64,000 nucleotides of DNA from an uncultured Lactobacillus sp. (GCF_948948975.1 NZ_CARBVX010000003.1:1-64000), one strand, 5' to 3'. Shown: positions 17,904 to 30,638, counted from the stretch's first letter. Translations and numbers: made by a program. Notes: generated by a model from the sequence alone, not told the origin.

Positions 17904-18848
17904 CTAATTTCTTGTAGATTCACTTTTTATTAGTTCTGGTTCAATTAAGACTTCACCCTGCTGAGCTCCATCTTGTTTAATTTTTTGCAGAATCATCCCA
18001 GCTAAGAGCTCACCAAGCTTAAATAAATTTTGCTTAACCGTAGTTAGTTTAGGATTTGAGACTTGATCTAAAAAGACTCCGTCAAAACCAATCACACCAA
18101 AATCTCGAGGAATATTTCCATTCTTTCTTTGTATAGCTCGTACTACGCCCACTGCAATTCGATCACTGGCACAAATAAAGCATGTATTCGGCGCAAATTT
18201 TTTCCAATTACTAATAATTAATTTTTCAGCCAAACTACTATGATTTTGGATTCGAAAAATTTTTGGAATCATATTATGTTTCTGAAGTGTATTGATATAG
18301 CCGGCTTCTCTTGAATATTCAAATGGCTCTTTCTCATCAATTCCAATAAAAATAATTGATTGATAGTTTTTATTAAGTGCATATTGTGTAGCTAACTGTT
18401 CTCCTAATTTGTTATCTGTATCAATAAAATCGTAACCGTAGCGATTTTCTCCAAATAAAACAAACGGCTTATCTAGCTGATCTAACCATTCTGCATCCGT
18501 TGCTCGCCCACCAGTTATAATGTAACCGTCTCCTCCGCTAACATCCCTGTCTGTGGCTAATTGAATTGCGTAGTGTTTTTTGCTTAGTCCTTTAGCAATT
18601 CCAAAAAGTAAGTTCATGTAGTAAGGTTCGGTCGTATCAATATCTTCTAAAATTACCAGTTTAACCACATTAGTCCGATTATGAGCCAAAGCACTCGCAA
18701 TTGAATTGGGATGATAATTCAATTGCTCCATTGCTTTTTCTACAATTTTTCTTAATTCTGGCGTCACTTGCTGCGGATGATTAATAACCCGCGATACTGT
18801 CATCTTAGATACACTAGCTTTTTTTGCTACATCAGATAAAGTAGTCAT
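17904..18848 (-). CDS. malR: LacI family transcriptional regulator of the maltodextrin genes (MalR-like)
   Basis: A 314-residue DNA-binding regulator. The N-terminal LacI helix-turn-helix reads TLSDVAKKASVSKMTVSRVI, with the hinge NYHPNSIASAL; the rest is a periplasmic-binding-like sugar sensor (PKIFRIQNHSS, CASDRIAVGVVRAIQ, FGVIGFDG). It lies directly upstream of the maltodextrin units, so the repeated TGTTACCGGTATCA site is its most likely target. A cre-like site (18910) precedes it. Whether it activates or represses cannot be read from sequence. Confidence 0.85.
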   Translation of the reverse strand: MTTLSDVAKKASVSKMTVSRVINHPQQVTPELRKIVEKAMEQLNYHPNSIASALAHNRTNVVKLVILEDIDTTEPYYMNLLFGIAKGLSKKHYAIQLATDRDVSGGDGYIITGGRATDAEWLDQLDKPFVLFGENRYGYDFIDTDNKLGEQLATQYALNKNYQSIIFIGIDEKEPFEYSREAGYINTLQKHNMIPKIFRIQNHSSLAEKLIISNWKKFAPNTCFICASDRIAVGVVRAIQRKNGNIPRDFGVIGFDGVFLDQVSNPKLTTVKQNLFKLGELLAGMILQKIKQDGAQQGEVLIEPELIKSESTRN

Positions 18849-18909
18849 ATTTCCATAATTCCCTCTTTAAAACTGTATAGTTTATATACTACCTTAATTC
18901 TCGAAAATA

Positions 18910-18923
18910 TGTAAGCGCTTTTT
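18910..18923. promoter_or_regulatory. cre-like site upstream of malR
   Basis: TGTAAGCGCTTTTT matches 12 of 14 positions of TGWAANCGNTNWCA. Confidence 0.55.
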
Positions 18924-18957
18924 TGCTTTTTTAAAATAAAAGTATAGCTTTTATGGA

Positions 18958-18998
18958 CAAAAAAACCAATACCTAAGTACATAGGTATTGATTTTTAT
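18958..18998 (-). terminator. Terminator of prs
   Basis: CAATACCT (18967-18974) pairs with AGGTATTG (18983-18990), with T runs on both strands. Confidence 0.8.
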
Positions 18999-19001
18999 TA
19001 C

Positions 19002-19973
19002 TTAATTATGTGATTGAAAACGAGTATTAAATAGTGGACTAACTGGTTTATGCTCTTGAATCAATTTAATTGCTTCACCCATCAATGGTCCAACAGAAAC
19101 AATTTCAGCCTTAGATAAATCTTTTTCTTCAGGTTGGTTAATAGAATCAGTTAAGATCAATTTCTTAATTGGTGAGTTATTCAAACGCTCAATTGCAGGG
19201 CCTGATAAAACTGCATGGGTAGCTGAAGCATAAACTTCAGTTGCACCTGCATCCATTAAAGCTTGAGATGCTAAAGTAATAGTACCAGCCGTATCAATCA
19301 TGTCATCAATAATAATGGCACGCTTGCCTTTTACATCACCAATAATGTTCATAACTTCTGCAACATTTGCCTTTGGACGACGCTTATCCACAATTGCAAT
19401 TGGAGTCTTAAGGAATTCTGCTAGCTTTCTTGCTCTAGTTACACCACCATGATCAGGGGAAACTACAACGGCATCTTTTTCTAAATCATGACTCAAGAAG
19501 TAGTCAGCAAGAAGAGGTGCTCCCATCAAATTATCAACAGGAATATCAAAGAAGCCTTGAATTTGTGGGGCATGTAAATCAAGTGAAAGTACTCGGTCAG
19601 CACCAGCTTTTTGTAACATATCAGCTACTAACTTAGCTGTAATTGGTTCACGAGCACGGGTTTTTCTATCTTGACGTGCATATCCGTAGTAAGGCATTAC
19701 TAAGTTAACACTTCTAGCTGAAGCACGCTTAACAGCATCAATCATGATCAACAATTCCATTAAATTATCATTTACTGGAGCTGAGGTTGATTGTACTAAA
19801 TAAACATCTTTACCACGAACTGACTCATCGATGTTAATTTGAATTTCACCATCGCTGAAACGTTTAACATCAGACTTACCAAGCTTAACTCCCACCTTAT
19901 CAGCAATTTTTTCTGCTAAAGGCTTATTAGAGTTGAGCGCAAAAATTTTAATTTCTTTGTCTAATTGAGACAT
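19002..19973 (-). CDS. prs: Ribose-phosphate pyrophosphokinase
   Basis: Makes PRPP from ribose-5-phosphate and ATP for purine, pyrimidine, NAD, His and Trp synthesis. 324 residues; signature motifs are [44 protein letters not shown] (metal-binding His) and the PRPP loop [14 protein letters not shown]. The start at 19973 has GGAGGAAATT directly upstream; eleven codons were trimmed from the open frame. It is flanked by terminators on both sides, so it is probably monocistronic. Confidence 0.97.
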   Translation of the reverse strand: MSQLDKEIKIFALNSNKPLAEKIADKVGVKLGKSDVKRFSDGEIQINIDESVRGKDVYLVQSTSAPVNDNLMELLIMIDAVKRASARSVNLVMPYYGYARQDRKTRAREPITAKLVADMLQKAGADRVLSLDLHAPQIQGFFDIPVDNLMGAPLLADYFLSHDLEKDAVVVSPDHGGVTRARKLAEFLKTPIAIVDKRRPKANVAEVMNIIGDVKGKRAIIIDDMIDTAGTITLASQALMDAGATEVYASATHAVLSGPAIERLNNSPIKKLILTDSINQPEEKDLSKAEIVSVGPLMGEAIKLIQEHKPVSPLFNTRFQSHN

Positions 19974-20047
19974 AATTTCCTCCACCGAAAAATTACAATT
20001 CCACATTTAATAATAGCAAAAAAATGCTTGTTACGCTTGTAAATAGC

Positions 20048-20080
20048 AAAAAAAGAAGTTGTATTTAACAACTTCTTTTA
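20048..20080 (-). terminator. Terminator of glmU
   Basis: AAGAAGTTGT pairs with ACAACTTCTT and is followed by a T-rich run on the minus strand. Confidence 0.8.
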
Positions 20081-20083
20081 AAT

Positions 20084-21469
20084 TTATTCCCATTCTTTAT
20101 CTTTTGCTAAAGGTAATTTGTGCCAATAATCTGGTTTGTTAGTCTGTCTACCTCTGGCAATTGCCATATCGTACTTCTCGACATCTTTAGTAATTGTTGA
20201 ATCGGCCGCAACAAATGCATGATCAGCAATATTAACTGGAGCAATAATCGTAGCACCTGCACCAATGAATGAATGATCACCAACATTAGTATGGAACTTT
20301 TTAACACCATCATAGTTAGAGAAAATAGTTCCGCAACCAATATTAATATCTTTACCTAAAGTTGCATCCCCAACATAAGTTAGGTGTCCTACCTTAGTAT
20401 TTTCTCCAATTTCAGCTTTCTTAATTTCAACAAAGTTACCAATATGTGCACCTTTGCGAATTACTGCCCTTGGACGAAGGTGAGAGTTAGGACCAATGTC
20501 AGTATTATCATCCATTTGAGCTTCTTGAAGAGTTGAAGAAGTAATGGTTACATTGTTGCCGATCTTAGAGTCAATGATTCTTGAGCTAGTAGTAATATAG
20601 CAGTTACTACCAATTTCAGTTTTACCCTTAATAACAACATTTCCTTCGATAACAGTATCGTTGCCAATTTTAACATCGCTATCAATATATGCAGTATCAG
20701 GATCAATAAATGATACACCATTTTTCATGTGTTCTTCATTGATTCTTCTTTGCATAATTTTAGTTGCTTGAGCAAGGGCAATTCGATCGTTAACGCCGAG
20801 ACTTTCGCTAAAGTCTGGCATTTCATATGCGCCAACCTTGTGACCGGCCTTACGCATAATTTCTAAAACATCAGTTAGATAGTATTCACCTTGAGCGTTG
20901 TCGTTACCTACTTGTTTTAGAGCTTTAAATAACTCTTTATTGTCAAAACAAAAGACACCAGTATTAATTTCATCAACAGCTAACTCTTCTGGAGTACCAT
21001 CTTTTTGTTCAACAATTCTCAGGACATTTCCATCTTCGTCACGAATGATACGTCCATAGCCAAATGGATTTGGAGCTTTTGCGGTCAAAACAGTTGCACT
21101 ATTTCCGCTCTCTTCGTGCTTTTTAAATAAATTATTAAAGGTTTCAGCTGTAAATAATGGAGTATCTCCAGTAGCAACTAAAGTTGATCCCTCTAAATTC
21201 TCTAATAGATCATTTGCTGCTAAAACTGCATCTCCAGTTCCTAATTGCTTTTCTTGGAAAGCAAATTCTGACTGATCTGCTAATACATCTTTAACACTCT
21301 CTGCGCCATTACCAACAACGGTGATAATCTTATCTGGATTAGTTCCCTTTGCTGCATCAACAACATGTTCTACCATCGTTTTTCCGCAAACCTTATGTAG
21401 TACCTTGTAAAGTTTTGACTTCATACGGGTACCTTTTCCAGCAGCTAAGATAACAACATATTTATTCAT
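20084..21469 (-). CDS. glmU: Bifunctional N-acetylglucosamine-1-phosphate uridyltransferase / glucosamine-1-phosphate acetyltransferase
   Basis: Makes UDP-GlcNAc for peptidoglycan and teichoic acid. 461 residues: an N-terminal pyrophosphorylase domain ([20 protein letters not shown]) and a C-terminal left-handed beta-helix with hexapeptide repeats ([28 protein letters not shown]). GAGGGGAT precedes the ATG. It lies downstream of purR on the same strand with 47 bases between, an order common in Firmicutes (purR-glmU-prs). Confidence 0.97.
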   Translation of the reverse strand: MNKYVVILAAGKGTRMKSKLYKVLHKVCGKTMVEHVVDAAKGTNPDKIITVVGNGAESVKDVLADQSEFAFQEKQLGTGDAVLAANDLLENLEGSTLVATGDTPLFTAETFNNLFKKHEESGNSATVLTAKAPNPFGYGRIIRDEDGNVLRIVEQKDGTPEELAVDEINTGVFCFDNKELFKALKQVGNDNAQGEYYLTDVLEIMRKAGHKVGAYEMPDFSESLGVNDRIALAQATKIMQRRINEEHMKNGVSFIDPDTAYIDSDVKIGNDTVIEGNVVIKGKTEIGSNCYITTSSRIIDSKIGNNVTITSSTLQEAQMDDNTDIGPNSHLRPRAVIRKGAHIGNFVEIKKAEIGENTKVGHLTYVGDATLGKDINIGCGTIFSNYDGVKKFHTNVGDHSFIGAGATIIAPVNIADHAFVAADSTITKDVEKYDMAIARGRQTNKPDYWHKLPLAKDKEWE

Positions 21470-21516
21470 GAATTTAATATCCCCTCAATATCGTATTTAA
21501 GCTATCTATCAGTATA

Positions 21517-22353
21517 TCATTTTGGGAAACGATTGAAGTCTGTCTGCTCTAAGAAATTACCTGGACGTACTTTGATTAATTTCTTATCTCTATCAACTTC
21601 AGTAATTTTAATTAAGGATTGGTAGTCATCAACTACTTTTTGAGAGGCATACTTTGTTTCGCAAAGTACACACATACCGGCAACAGTACCTTTAAATTCT
21701 TTAACTAGTTCTTCCATACCAGTTAAAGTACCTCCGCCTTTCATAAAGTCATCGACAATTAGTACATTACTTCCTTCTGGGAGTAGTCTTTTGGCTAACT
21801 CCATTTTTTCAACTCGTTCACTTGAAGAAGCAACATAATTAACTGAAATTGTTGATCCCTCAGTAATTTTAGGACGTCTTCTAACCATTACAAATGGCAC
21901 ATTTAAGAAACGACTTACAGCTTGTGCAATAGCAATTCCTTTAGTCTCAATCGTCATCACATAGTCAATATTACTATAAGCATATTTGGTAGCAATAAGT
22001 TGCCCAATTTGACGTAAATCTTGTGGCGAGCCTAAAATGTCGGATAAGTAAACAAAATTACCGGGTAAAATACGATCAGGATCTTCAATACGGTCAGCTA
22101 AATCATGAAGATAGTCTGTAGCTTCTTTTTTTCCTACAAAAGGAATGTATCTTACTCCACCTGCTGCTCCGGCTACAGTTTCTAAAATTCCATTTTGATC
22201 GTTGGCTAAAGTTTGCCTTAAAATTGCCAAATCTTCTGAAATTGAAGATTTTGCTGCACCATAGCGATCTGCAAAAAATGGTAATGCAATCAAAGTATGA
22301 GGGCGAGCCAAAAGATACTTAACCATATCAACTAATCTTTCTGAACGTTTCAT
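21517..22353 (-). CDS. purR: Pur operon repressor PurR
   Basis: PRPP-responsive repressor of purine genes in Firmicutes, 278 residues. An N-terminal winged-helix (RLVDMVKYLLARPHTLIALPFFADRYGAAKSSISEDL) is fused to a PRTase-like domain whose PRPP motif reads VLIVDDFMKGGGTLTGM. AGGAAGG precedes the ATG. It lies upstream of glmU and prs, whose product PRPP is its effector. Confidence 0.95.
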   Translation of the reverse strand: MKRSERLVDMVKYLLARPHTLIALPFFADRYGAAKSSISEDLAILRQTLANDQNGILETVAGAAGGVRYIPFVGKKEATDYLHDLADRIEDPDRILPGNFVYLSDILGSPQDLRQIGQLIATKYAYSNIDYVMTIETKGIAIAQAVSRFLNVPFVMVRRRPKITEGSTISVNYVASSSERVEKMELAKRLLPEGSNVLIVDDFMKGGGTLTGMEELVKEFKGTVAGMCVLCETKYASQKVVDDYQSLIKITEVDRDKKLIKVRPGNFLEQTDFNRFPK

Positions 22354-22408
22354 GCTTTTACCTTCCTAAACATTAAATAGATTTCTACGTTTAAATATAC
22401 TCTATATA

Positions 22409-22448
22409 AAGAAAAATCACTAGCATTTTAAGTGAAATACTAGTGATT
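22409..22448 (-). terminator. Terminator of veg
   Basis: AATCACTAG (22415-22423) pairs with CTAGTGATT (22440-22448), followed by TTTTC on minus. Confidence 0.75.
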
Positions 22449-22470
22449 GTTCGTAATATTCTATTGTCGA

Positions 22471-22710
22471 CTACATTTCATCAAACTCAAGCTCAATGTT
22501 CTTGGTTAATAAATCAGTATAACTATAAGATACTCGTTCAAAATTGTTTTGATCTTGATCAAGATCTACAACAAATACTGCCCGGTAAGTCTTAGTCAAT
22601 CTACCTTTACGACGGGTTACTTTTTTTCTTCCTGCTTGAGCTACTACTACTAAGTTTTCACCCAAATGAGAATCCAAACTTTGTTTAATTGCCATTAGTG
22701 TTGTTGGCAC
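22471..22710 (-). CDS. veg: Veg family protein
   Basis: A 79-residue basic protein of the Veg (DUF1021) family, linked in Bacillus to biofilm control and spore outgrowth; its role in a non-sporulating lactobacillus is unknown. Typical features are LGENLVVVAQAGRKK, TRRKGRLTKTYRAVFVVDL and the YSYTDLLT core. The start is GTG (22710), with AAGGAG nine bases upstream. Its position just after rsmA is the usual Firmicute order. Confidence 0.9.
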   Translation of the reverse strand: MPTTLMAIKQSLDSHLGENLVVVAQAGRKKVTRRKGRLTKTYRAVFVVDLDQDQNNFERVSYSYTDLLTKNIELEFDEM

Positions 22711-22785
22711 TGGACGTCACTCCTTTGCTTGGATTAATTTTATCAAAAAATTAATATTTTTTCAAGTCTGTAATTTGTAATCGTT

Positions 22786-23676
22786 TTATGCCTGCCGATC
22801 TTTTAAAAGATGTGATAACTGAACAAATTGATGTAAAGTTAATTCTTCCGGACGAACTCTAACGTCTAGTCCTAGATCATTAATTAATTTCTCGCGTTCA
22901 TCTTTATCTTTAATTAAAGTTTTCAAATTATTAGCTAAAGTTTTACGACGTTGAGCAAAGCACATTTTTACTACATGATCAAAGAATGCATAATCATTAA
23001 TGTCAGGCTTTTCAAGAAGAGGCGTTAAAACAACAACCGCGGAATCAACTTTAGGTCTTGGCATGAAAGATGTACTCTTTACTTCTTCAGCTAAGCGAAC
23101 ATTCATCCGGCTTTGCACTGCAATAGACAAAGGACCATATTCCTTTGTCTTCGGCTTAGCAACCAATCGTTCAGCAACTTCTTTTTGCATCATTAAGGTT
23201 AAGCTTGAAAAATCCAAATCACTTTTAATCAAATTAAAAATAATTGGAGTTGTAATGTAGTAAGGTAAATTAGCAACAATCTTAACTGATTTACTTAGAT
23301 CAAGAAAACCATCATTATCCTCTACAAAGTTAGCTTTCAACACATCTTTCATTACTAACTTAAAGCGATCTTTCAATTCTTCACCATCAATTTTTTGTGG
23401 CAATTCATTGTTTAAGATTTCTGGTAAATCTTGATCAACCTCATATGCCAAAACTTTAGCTCCAGCTAAAAGAAGTTGTTCAGTTAATGAGCCAATTCCA
23501 GGCCCAATCTCAATAACTTGGTCTCCTGGTTGAATATCAGCTGCTTCAACAATTCCTTTAATTGCTGCTAAATCCACTAAAAAGTTTTGACCTAAATTCT
23601 TTTTCGCATGCATAAAATAGCGATTAACAATTGCTTGAGTTCTAACTGGACTTGCAATCGGCATACTATTTGACAT
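22786..23676 (-). CDS. rsmA: 16S rRNA dimethyladenosine transferase
   Basis: KsgA/RsmA, 296 residues, dimethylates two adjacent adenosines in the 3' hairpin of 16S rRNA using SAM. Visible: [14 protein letters not shown] motif [15 protein letters not shown], and catalytic [13 protein letters not shown]. The start at 23676 is chosen over a TTG six bases upstream because AGAGGG is nine bases away. It overlaps rnmV by 11 bases. Confidence 0.96.
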   Translation of the reverse strand: MSNSMPIASPVRTQAIVNRYFMHAKKNLGQNFLVDLAAIKGIVEAADIQPGDQVIEIGPGIGSLTEQLLLAGAKVLAYEVDQDLPEILNNELPQKIDGEELKDRFKLVMKDVLKANFVEDNDGFLDLSKSVKIVANLPYYITTPIIFNLIKSDLDFSSLTLMMQKEVAERLVAKPKTKEYGPLSIAVQSRMNVRLAEEVKSTSFMPRPKVDSAVVVLTPLLEKPDINDYAFFDHVVKMCFAQRRKTLANNLKTLIKDKDEREKLINDLGLDVRVRPEELTLHQFVQLSHLLKDRQA

Positions 23677-24229
23677 CTTCAACTGCCCTCTTTAATTCAT
23701 CATAAGTAATTCCAAACATCTTTAAGCGTTTATAAAATTGTTTACTATTTCCATATCCAATTCCTAGCTTAATTCCAACCTTTTCACGTAAAAGACGGGC
23801 GCCTGAGCTCATCCCTAACCCTAACTCATCGTACTTTTCCTTAGTAATATCACTTTCGATCGGTTTAACCTCATGCAAATCACTTAAAGCACGAACCAAG
23901 GCTTCTTTTGAGGCGTGTTCAACCCCTAAACTGTTTCCACGCTTAGTCGGTTCCCCTTCTTTACGTGTAATAAAGGCTTGCTTAGCTTGAGGAGCTGCTT
24001 GGGTAACTAAGCGCCGAATCCTTTCGCCATTATAATCTGGATCAGTAAAAATAATTATTTCTCTAGTTTGAGATAGTTTCTTTATTTCAGCTAAAGTTTG
24101 TTCAGATACCTCTGAACCATTGGTTTCAATAGTTTCAATTCCAGGAAAAAATTGTTTTAGACGCTTGGTATCATCTCGACCTTCAACAATTATTACAGCA
24201 TTAAATTGTTTTTTATTTTCTGATTCCAT
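23666..24229 (-). CDS. rnmV: Ribonuclease M5
   Basis: Matures the ends of 5S rRNA precursors, 187 residues. The N-terminal TOPRIM domain is visible ([20 protein letters not shown] with the catalytic Glu; [15 protein letters not shown] with the DxD-type acidic pair), followed by the family region [18 protein letters not shown]. It overlaps tatD by 17 bases and rsmA by 11, so the three genes are translated as one tight operon. Confidence 0.95.
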   Translation of the reverse strand: MESENKKQFNAVIIVEGRDDTKRLKQFFPGIETIETNGSEVSEQTLAEIKKLSQTREIIIFTDPDYNGERIRRLVTQAAPQAKQAFITRKEGEPTKRGNSLGVEHASKEALVRALSDLHEVKPIESDITKEKYDELGLGMSSGARLLREKVGIKLGIGYGNSKQFYKRLKMFGITYDELKRAVEDVK

Positions 24230-24985
24230 ATGCCCTCATCGTATTCTCAAATGTATGCTTAGCTACTTCTTCAACAGAACTTCCACGCAAATCGGCAATT
24301 GCTTCAGCTACATAGCGTACATATCCTGTTTCATTCTGTTTTCCACGATATGGCTTTGGCGTTAAATACGGAGCATCAGTTTCAATTAAAAACTTGTCCC
24401 ATGGCACAGCCTTAGCTGACGCATGAACATCCACCGCTTTAGTAAAAGAAACCACACCAGAAAATGAAACCATCATTCCTAAGTCAAGAAACTTCTTAAG
24501 CCATTCCGGATTACCGTTAAAATTATGAATTATTCCACCATATTCACCGACATGACTATTTTTCAAAACTTGATAAGTATCCTCAAAAGCATCTCGAGTA
24601 TGAATATTAACAGGCATTTTTAAACTATGAGCCAAATCTAGTTGTCTCGCAAAAACTTTACGTTGTACATTTCTCGGGGATTCATCCCAATAATAATCTA
24701 GTCCAATTTCTCCTAAAGCGACAGTTTTAGGTTCTTTTAGTTGCTCAACTAGCTTATCCTCAGCTTTTTGATCATAGTCTTTAGCAACATCGGGACAATA
24801 ACCAACAATAGCATATAAGTTATCGAATCTTTGACTCAAGTCAATCGCACGTTCGTTAAATTCAGGATCTTGTCCAACAACCGCACTTTTCACAACACCC
24901 AATTCTTTAGCTCGTTCAAGATAAATGTCTTCTTTTCCGCGAAAAGGTGCATCATTTAAGTGTGTATGCGAATCAAAAATCTCCA

Positions 24986-24986
<1 letters not shown>
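24213..24986 (-). CDS. tatD: TatD family metal-dependent hydrolase
   Basis: TIM-barrel deoxyribonuclease-like hydrolase, 257 residues. Metal ligands visible: FDSHTHLN (His-x-His), ALGEIGLDYYW (Glu), MPVNIHTRDAFED (His), GGIIHNFNG (His) and LIETDAPYLTP (Asp). It shares one base with the end of metG and overlaps rnmV, as in many Firmicutes. Confidence 0.93.
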
Positions 24987-27013
<2,027 letters not shown>

Positions 27014-27032
27014 CTACATAAATTTGTGTACT

Positions 27033-27061
27033 AAAAAAGGAATTTCTTTTTTAGAAATTCC
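27033..27061 (-). terminator. Terminator of the truncated P-type ATPase gene
   Basis: GGAATTTCT pairs with AGAAATTCC and is followed by TTTTTT on minus. The gene's stop codon lies at the hairpin base. Confidence 0.8.
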
Positions 27062-28083
27062 TAGTTAGATTGATTTTGTTTTTTCATTACCATATTATTA
27101 CTCGGATGGTGAATTGAGTTTTTTAGCAATTGGCTAGTGATAGAAATAGGAACTGCATCAGAGGTTAATCCTACAACTACGGCAAGTGCAAATACTAAAG
27201 TATTTTCCCAATTACCATGCATCATACTACTAATTACTAAAAACAAGGGCACAATAACTGCAGCTAGAATCAAAAATACTCTTGTTAAATTTCTGGTATC
27301 TAAATTAAATACGTGTTTCTTTAATTCCATTTTGGAAATATTTTGAGCTAATTTTCCAAAAACAGTCTCTTTTCCAGTTGCAAATACTACTCCAACTCCA
27401 GAACCTGCGAGAATTCTTGTACCTGCGTATAAAATATTGGCATAGTCTACATAACCATGATTGTTTCTCTGACCTAAAGAAGTAATTTCACTCTTATATA
27501 TTGGATTATCTTCATCCATAAAGAAATCAGCTGAACAAATAATATTATTATTCTTTAAAATTCTTACATCTGCCGGAACTACTTCTCCAGCTTGTAACAA
27601 GATAATATCCCCAACTACTAACTCTTTAGTTGCCAACTCTTGTGGCATACAGTCACGCATAACTTTAGTAGTAGGCGATATTTTATGTAGTAAATTTTGA
27701 ATAGCCGCTCTAATCTTGATATTTTGAATGAAACTTAATATTCCAGAAATAATCAAAACTAAAACAATTAAAACAGGTGTATCTAAATTATGCACTTTCA
27801 ATTTATAGTTAAGCACAATAGATACAATTGCTAAGCCTAAAAGAATACTTGTAAAAGGCGTCATAAATGCTTCACATAAAAATTGAAGTCTAGTATTTTT
27901 AGGTTTATTTATAATTTCGTTAGGACCATTTTTTGCTAAGCGTTGCCTCGCATCTTTAGTTTGAAGGCCACTAATTGAGGTTTTTAATCGTTGCAGTGTT
28001 GCAAATTTGTCTTCGCATGCAATCCGGCGCACCAGCTTGGTGTCTGTAGTATGTCTTTTGCCGGAAGTGTTGATTTTTAACAT
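27061..28083 (-). CDS. C-terminally truncated MgtA-like P-type cation ATPase
   Basis: 340 residues matching only the N-terminal part of an MgtA/SERCA-like P-type ATPase. Present: the cytoplasmic start (ARQRLAKNGPNEI), helices M1-M2, the actuator domain (VGDIILLQAGEVVPADVRIL; the usual TGES loop reads MDEDNP) and M3-M4 (VVVGLTSDAVPISITSQLL, where MgtA has a PEMLP-type site). The frame ends in HPSNNMVMKKQNQSN just before where the DKTGT phosphorylation loop should begin; the P and N domains and M5-M10 are absent, so it cannot act as an ATPase pump. A clean terminator follows at once, implying deletion rather than frameshift. The start at 28083 fits the AAAGG site. Remnant or a small repurposed protein; undecided. 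Confidence 0.8.
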   Translation of the reverse strand: MLKINTSGKRHTTDTKLVRRIACEDKFATLQRLKTSISGLQTKDARQRLAKNGPNEIINKPKNTRLQFLCEAFMTPFTSILLGLAIVSIVLNYKLKVHNLDTPVLIVLVLIISGILSFIQNIKIRAAIQNLLHKISPTTKVMRDCMPQELATKELVVGDIILLQAGEVVPADVRILKNNNIICSADFFMDEDNPIYKSEITSLGQRNNHGYVDYANILYAGTRILAGSGVGVVFATGKETVFGKLAQNISKMELKKHVFNLDTRNLTRVFLILAAVIVPLFLVISSMMHGNWENTLVFALAVVVGLTSDAVPISITSQLLKNSIHHPSNNMVMKKQNQSN

Positions 28084-28117
28084 CTTCAACATCCTTTCTT
28101 AAGAACCTAGCAAACAA

Positions 28118-28149
28118 ACAAAAAGCCGATGCAAAAACTGCATCGGCTT
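28118..28149 (-). terminator. Expression-platform terminator of the M-box leader
   Basis: On minus, AAGCCGATGC (28140-28149) pairs with GCATCGGCTT (28123-28132), followed by TTTTTG, between the M-box aptamer and the ATPase start. Confidence 0.85.
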
Positions 28150-28352
28150 AAATCCAAGCGATTTTTATACTCGTCGTTCAGTTTTAACACTACGTGACGT
28201 AAGGTTATAAAAATATAACTAGCTGGCTGGGGAGGGCCTTATATCGACGATCCCTGTTTGACCCGTTGGCATCTCTGGATGTTGCTGGGCGACAGCATGT
28301 GTTCACGTAGGAGTCTCACCTAACAGTTTATTTGCTCTAATATTTAATTTCT
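28150..28352 (-). promoter_or_regulatory. M-box (ykoK leader) magnesium riboswitch
   Basis: Minus strand. The leader carries the conserved M-box blocks in order: GTTAGGTGAGACTCCTACGT, ACACATGCTG, CGCCCAGCAAC, GAGATGCCAACGGGTCA, ATCGTCGATATAAGG and AGTGTTAAAACTGAACGACGA. A terminator follows (28118-28149). This class terminates transcription at high Mg2+ and permits it when Mg2+ is low. A candidate promoter lies just upstream, TTGACT (28382-28387), 17 bases, TAAAGT (28359-28364). Confidence 0.93.
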
Positions 28353-28390
28353 ATTGATACTTTAACGGCTAACTAGCTTTTAGTCAAGCC

Positions 28391-28978
28391 CTAATGTGGC
28401 TTTCGCGTGCTTTTGAATAAAACTAATCCAAAACTAATTAAAGCTGCAATCACTAATCCCCAAACTAAACTTACACTTTGTGGATGGTCAACTTTTTGTA
28501 ACTCTTCTTGAGTCAAAGAATTTTTATCATAAAATAATTTATCTTTTTGTGCAATTAAAGTTGCACAGGCATTAAAAACTAATCGAATTCCTGAATTGAA
28601 GTTTGATTTTTTCTCACTTCTTAATTTATCGCCTGCATATCGAATAATGTTGCTACACTTATTTTGTGTCAAAACATCTTGGTAATTTTTACCAACAAGA
28701 ATTTGAACATTTTTTCTTTTATTTTGTAATGCGGCTACAATAATTACCTGATTTTTCATCGGCCTAATTTTATTTATATCATTACTATTTTTTAGACTTA
28801 AAAGTCGAATCTCAGGCTTACTTTTTGTTTTTTGGTATTCTTTATTTTTTTGAGTTACTAATTCTTTAGTCTGGTTATTAAATAAATTTTGCGGATCACT
28901 AACAAAAGAAGTTGTACTAGCAGTAAATAGTAAAAAAGAAATTAAGAGTACTCCAAAACTGATAAACTTATTTTTCAT
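28391..28978 (-). CDS. Exported TPM-domain-like protein with C-terminal anchor
   Basis: 195 residues: an N-terminal signal segment (about residues 4-25), an extracellular domain with the pattern of the TPM/DUF477 fold ([49 protein letters not shown]) and one C-terminal membrane helix (about 168-188) ending in a basic RKPH. Function unknown; no catalytic residues can be named. It overlaps comEB by 11 bases. The TPM assignment rests on pattern only. Confidence 0.65.
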   Translation of the reverse strand: MKNKFISFGVLLISFLLFTASTTSFVSDPQNLFNNQTKELVTQKNKEYQKTKSKPEIRLLSLKNSNDINKIRPMKNQVIIVAALQNKRKNVQILVGKNYQDVLTQNKCSNIIRYAGDKLRSEKKSNFNSGIRLVFNACATLIAQKDKLFYDKNSLTQEELQKVDHPQSVSLVWGLVIAALISFGLVLFKSTRKPH

Positions 28979-29456
28979 TATCCGCCTTCTCTAACCTATC
29001 AGCTAAGCTTTGAACATATTTATGATCTAGCGTTACTTGTTCAATCGCCACACCCTTTTCTCGCAGTAATTTGAGTGCTAAGGGATTATCATGATAATCA
29101 TAATAATAGTTAATTTTCTTAATACCAGCTTGAACTAAGCATTTGCTGCAATTAAAGCAAGGAAAATAAGTCACATAAATTTCAGTACCTTCAGTTGAGA
29201 TACCGTTTTTTGCACACTGGATTAAGGCATTCATTTCCGAGTGAATAGTTCTAACACAGTGTCCATCAACCATTAAATGACCAACGTCATCACAATGAGG
29301 CTGTCCAGAAACACTTCCATTATAGCCAGTGGCAATCATCCTATCGTCCTTAACTAGCACACTTCCCACTAGGGCACGATCACAAGTTGAGCGCTGTGCA
29401 ATAACTAACGCCTGCATCATAAAATATTGCTTCCACGGAATCCTGTCTCTCGTCAT
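28968..29456 (-). CDS. comEB: dCMP deaminase (ComEB-like)
   Basis: Zinc-dependent cytidylate deaminase, 162 residues, producing dUMP for thymidylate synthesis. Zinc and catalytic motifs: HSEMNALIQ (His ligand with the proton-shuttle Glu) and [11 protein letters not shown] (two Cys ligands). The N-terminal [21 protein letters not shown] matches the family. AGAGGG lies eight bases before the ATG. Lies 19 bases downstream of trpS on the same strand. Confidence 0.92.
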   Translation of the reverse strand: MTRDRIPWKQYFMMQALVIAQRSTCDRALVGSVLVKDDRMIATGYNGSVSGQPHCDDVGHLMVDGHCVRTIHSEMNALIQCAKNGISTEGTEIYVTYFPCFNCSKCLVQAGIKKINYYYDYHDNPLALKLLREKGVAIEQVTLDHKYVQSLADRLEKADNEK

Positions 29457-29475
29457 CAGTCTTACCCTCTTTAAA

Positions 29476-30504
29476 TTATTTATTTAATCTATCAAAATAA
29501 TTTAAACCAATTGCTTCTCTAACTTCTTGCAAAGTTTGGTTAGCAACTTCATTTGCCTTTTTTGATCCCTCTAGTAACATTTCGTATACAGCATCTGGAT
29601 CTTGAGCAAACTTTTCTCGACGCTCTCTAATTGGCCCGAGTTCTTCTTCAAGAACCTTATTCAAGTAACGCTTAATTTTAACGTCCCCTAAGCCACCTTT
29701 TTGGTATTGTTCCTTAAGCTCAGCCACCTTATCTTTATCTGGTGCAAAAACATCAAGATAGGTAAAGACAGTATTTCCTTCTACTTGACCAGGATCTTCA
29801 ATATGAATATGGTTAGGATCTGTGTACATTGACATAACTTTCTTTTGTACAGTTTTTGCATCATCAGACAAGTAAATTGCATTTCCAAGTGATTTAGACA
29901 TTTTTGCATTTCCATCTAAACCTGGAAGTCTACCTTGTCCCTTTGGTGGGAAATAACCCTTTGGTTCAACTAAAATGTCAGTATTATAAACTCTATTAAA
30001 AGTACGAACAATTTCTCTAGTTTGCTCAAGCATTGGTTCTTGATCATCCCCAACTGGAACTACTGTTGCTTTAAAAGCAGTAATATCTGCTGCTTGAGAA
30101 ACTGGGTAGTTTAAGAAACCGACTGGAATTGAATCTTTAAAGTTTTTTTGCTTAATTTCAGTTTTAACAGTTGGGTTTCTTTCTAGACGGGCAACTGTTA
30201 CCAAATCCATGTAATAAGCAGTTAATTCAAAAAGAGCAGGGATTTGTGATTGCACATAAATGGTAGACTTTTCAGGATCTAACCCAACAGCTAAGTAGTC
30301 CAAAGCTACTTGAATTAAACTATTCTTAATTTTTTCAGGATCTCTAGCATTATCAGTTAATGCTTGAGTATCGGCAATCATAATATAAGGTTCATATTTA
30401 CCCTCATTTTGTAATTTTACACGGTTTTTTAAGGAGCCAATATAGTGACCAATATGAAGCTTTCCGGTTGGTCTGTCTCCAGTTAATAAAATTTCCTTTG
30501 TCAT
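29476..30504 (-). CDS. trpS: Tryptophanyl-tRNA synthetase
   Basis: Charges tRNA-Trp, 342 residues. Class I motifs: [18 protein letters not shown] (HIGH) and [13 protein letters not shown] (KMSKS). GGAGAAAAAAT precedes the ATG. No T-box is visible upstream, unlike tyrS in the same window. Confidence 0.97.
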   Translation of the reverse strand: MTKEILLTGDRPTGKLHIGHYIGSLKNRVKLQNEGKYEPYIMIADTQALTDNARDPEKIKNSLIQVALDYLAVGLDPEKSTIYVQSQIPALFELTAYYMDLVTVARLERNPTVKTEIKQKNFKDSIPVGFLNYPVSQAADITAFKATVVPVGDDQEPMLEQTREIVRTFNRVYNTDILVEPKGYFPPKGQGRLPGLDGNAKMSKSLGNAIYLSDDAKTVQKKVMSMYTDPNHIHIEDPGQVEGNTVFTYLDVFAPDKDKVAELKEQYQKGGLGDVKIKRYLNKVLEEELGPIRERREKFAQDPDAVYEMLLEGSKKANEVANQTLQEVREAIGLNYFDRLNK

Positions 30505-30638
30505 ATTTTTTCTCCAATATATCTGTAATCTTTAGCTTTACCTCCAATTCTAGCAAAAAACCTTATTTGTTTAAACTTACCTAAAACTTGCTAAAATTAA
30601 ATTGAGAGAAAAATTATATAAAGAAAGGATGAATAAGG

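Noticed and set aside
28153..28330. A small RNA gene or tmRNA-like structure in the 300-base gap
   Set aside because: The conserved blocks match the M-box leader and the region ends in an expression-platform terminator before an open frame on the same strand.
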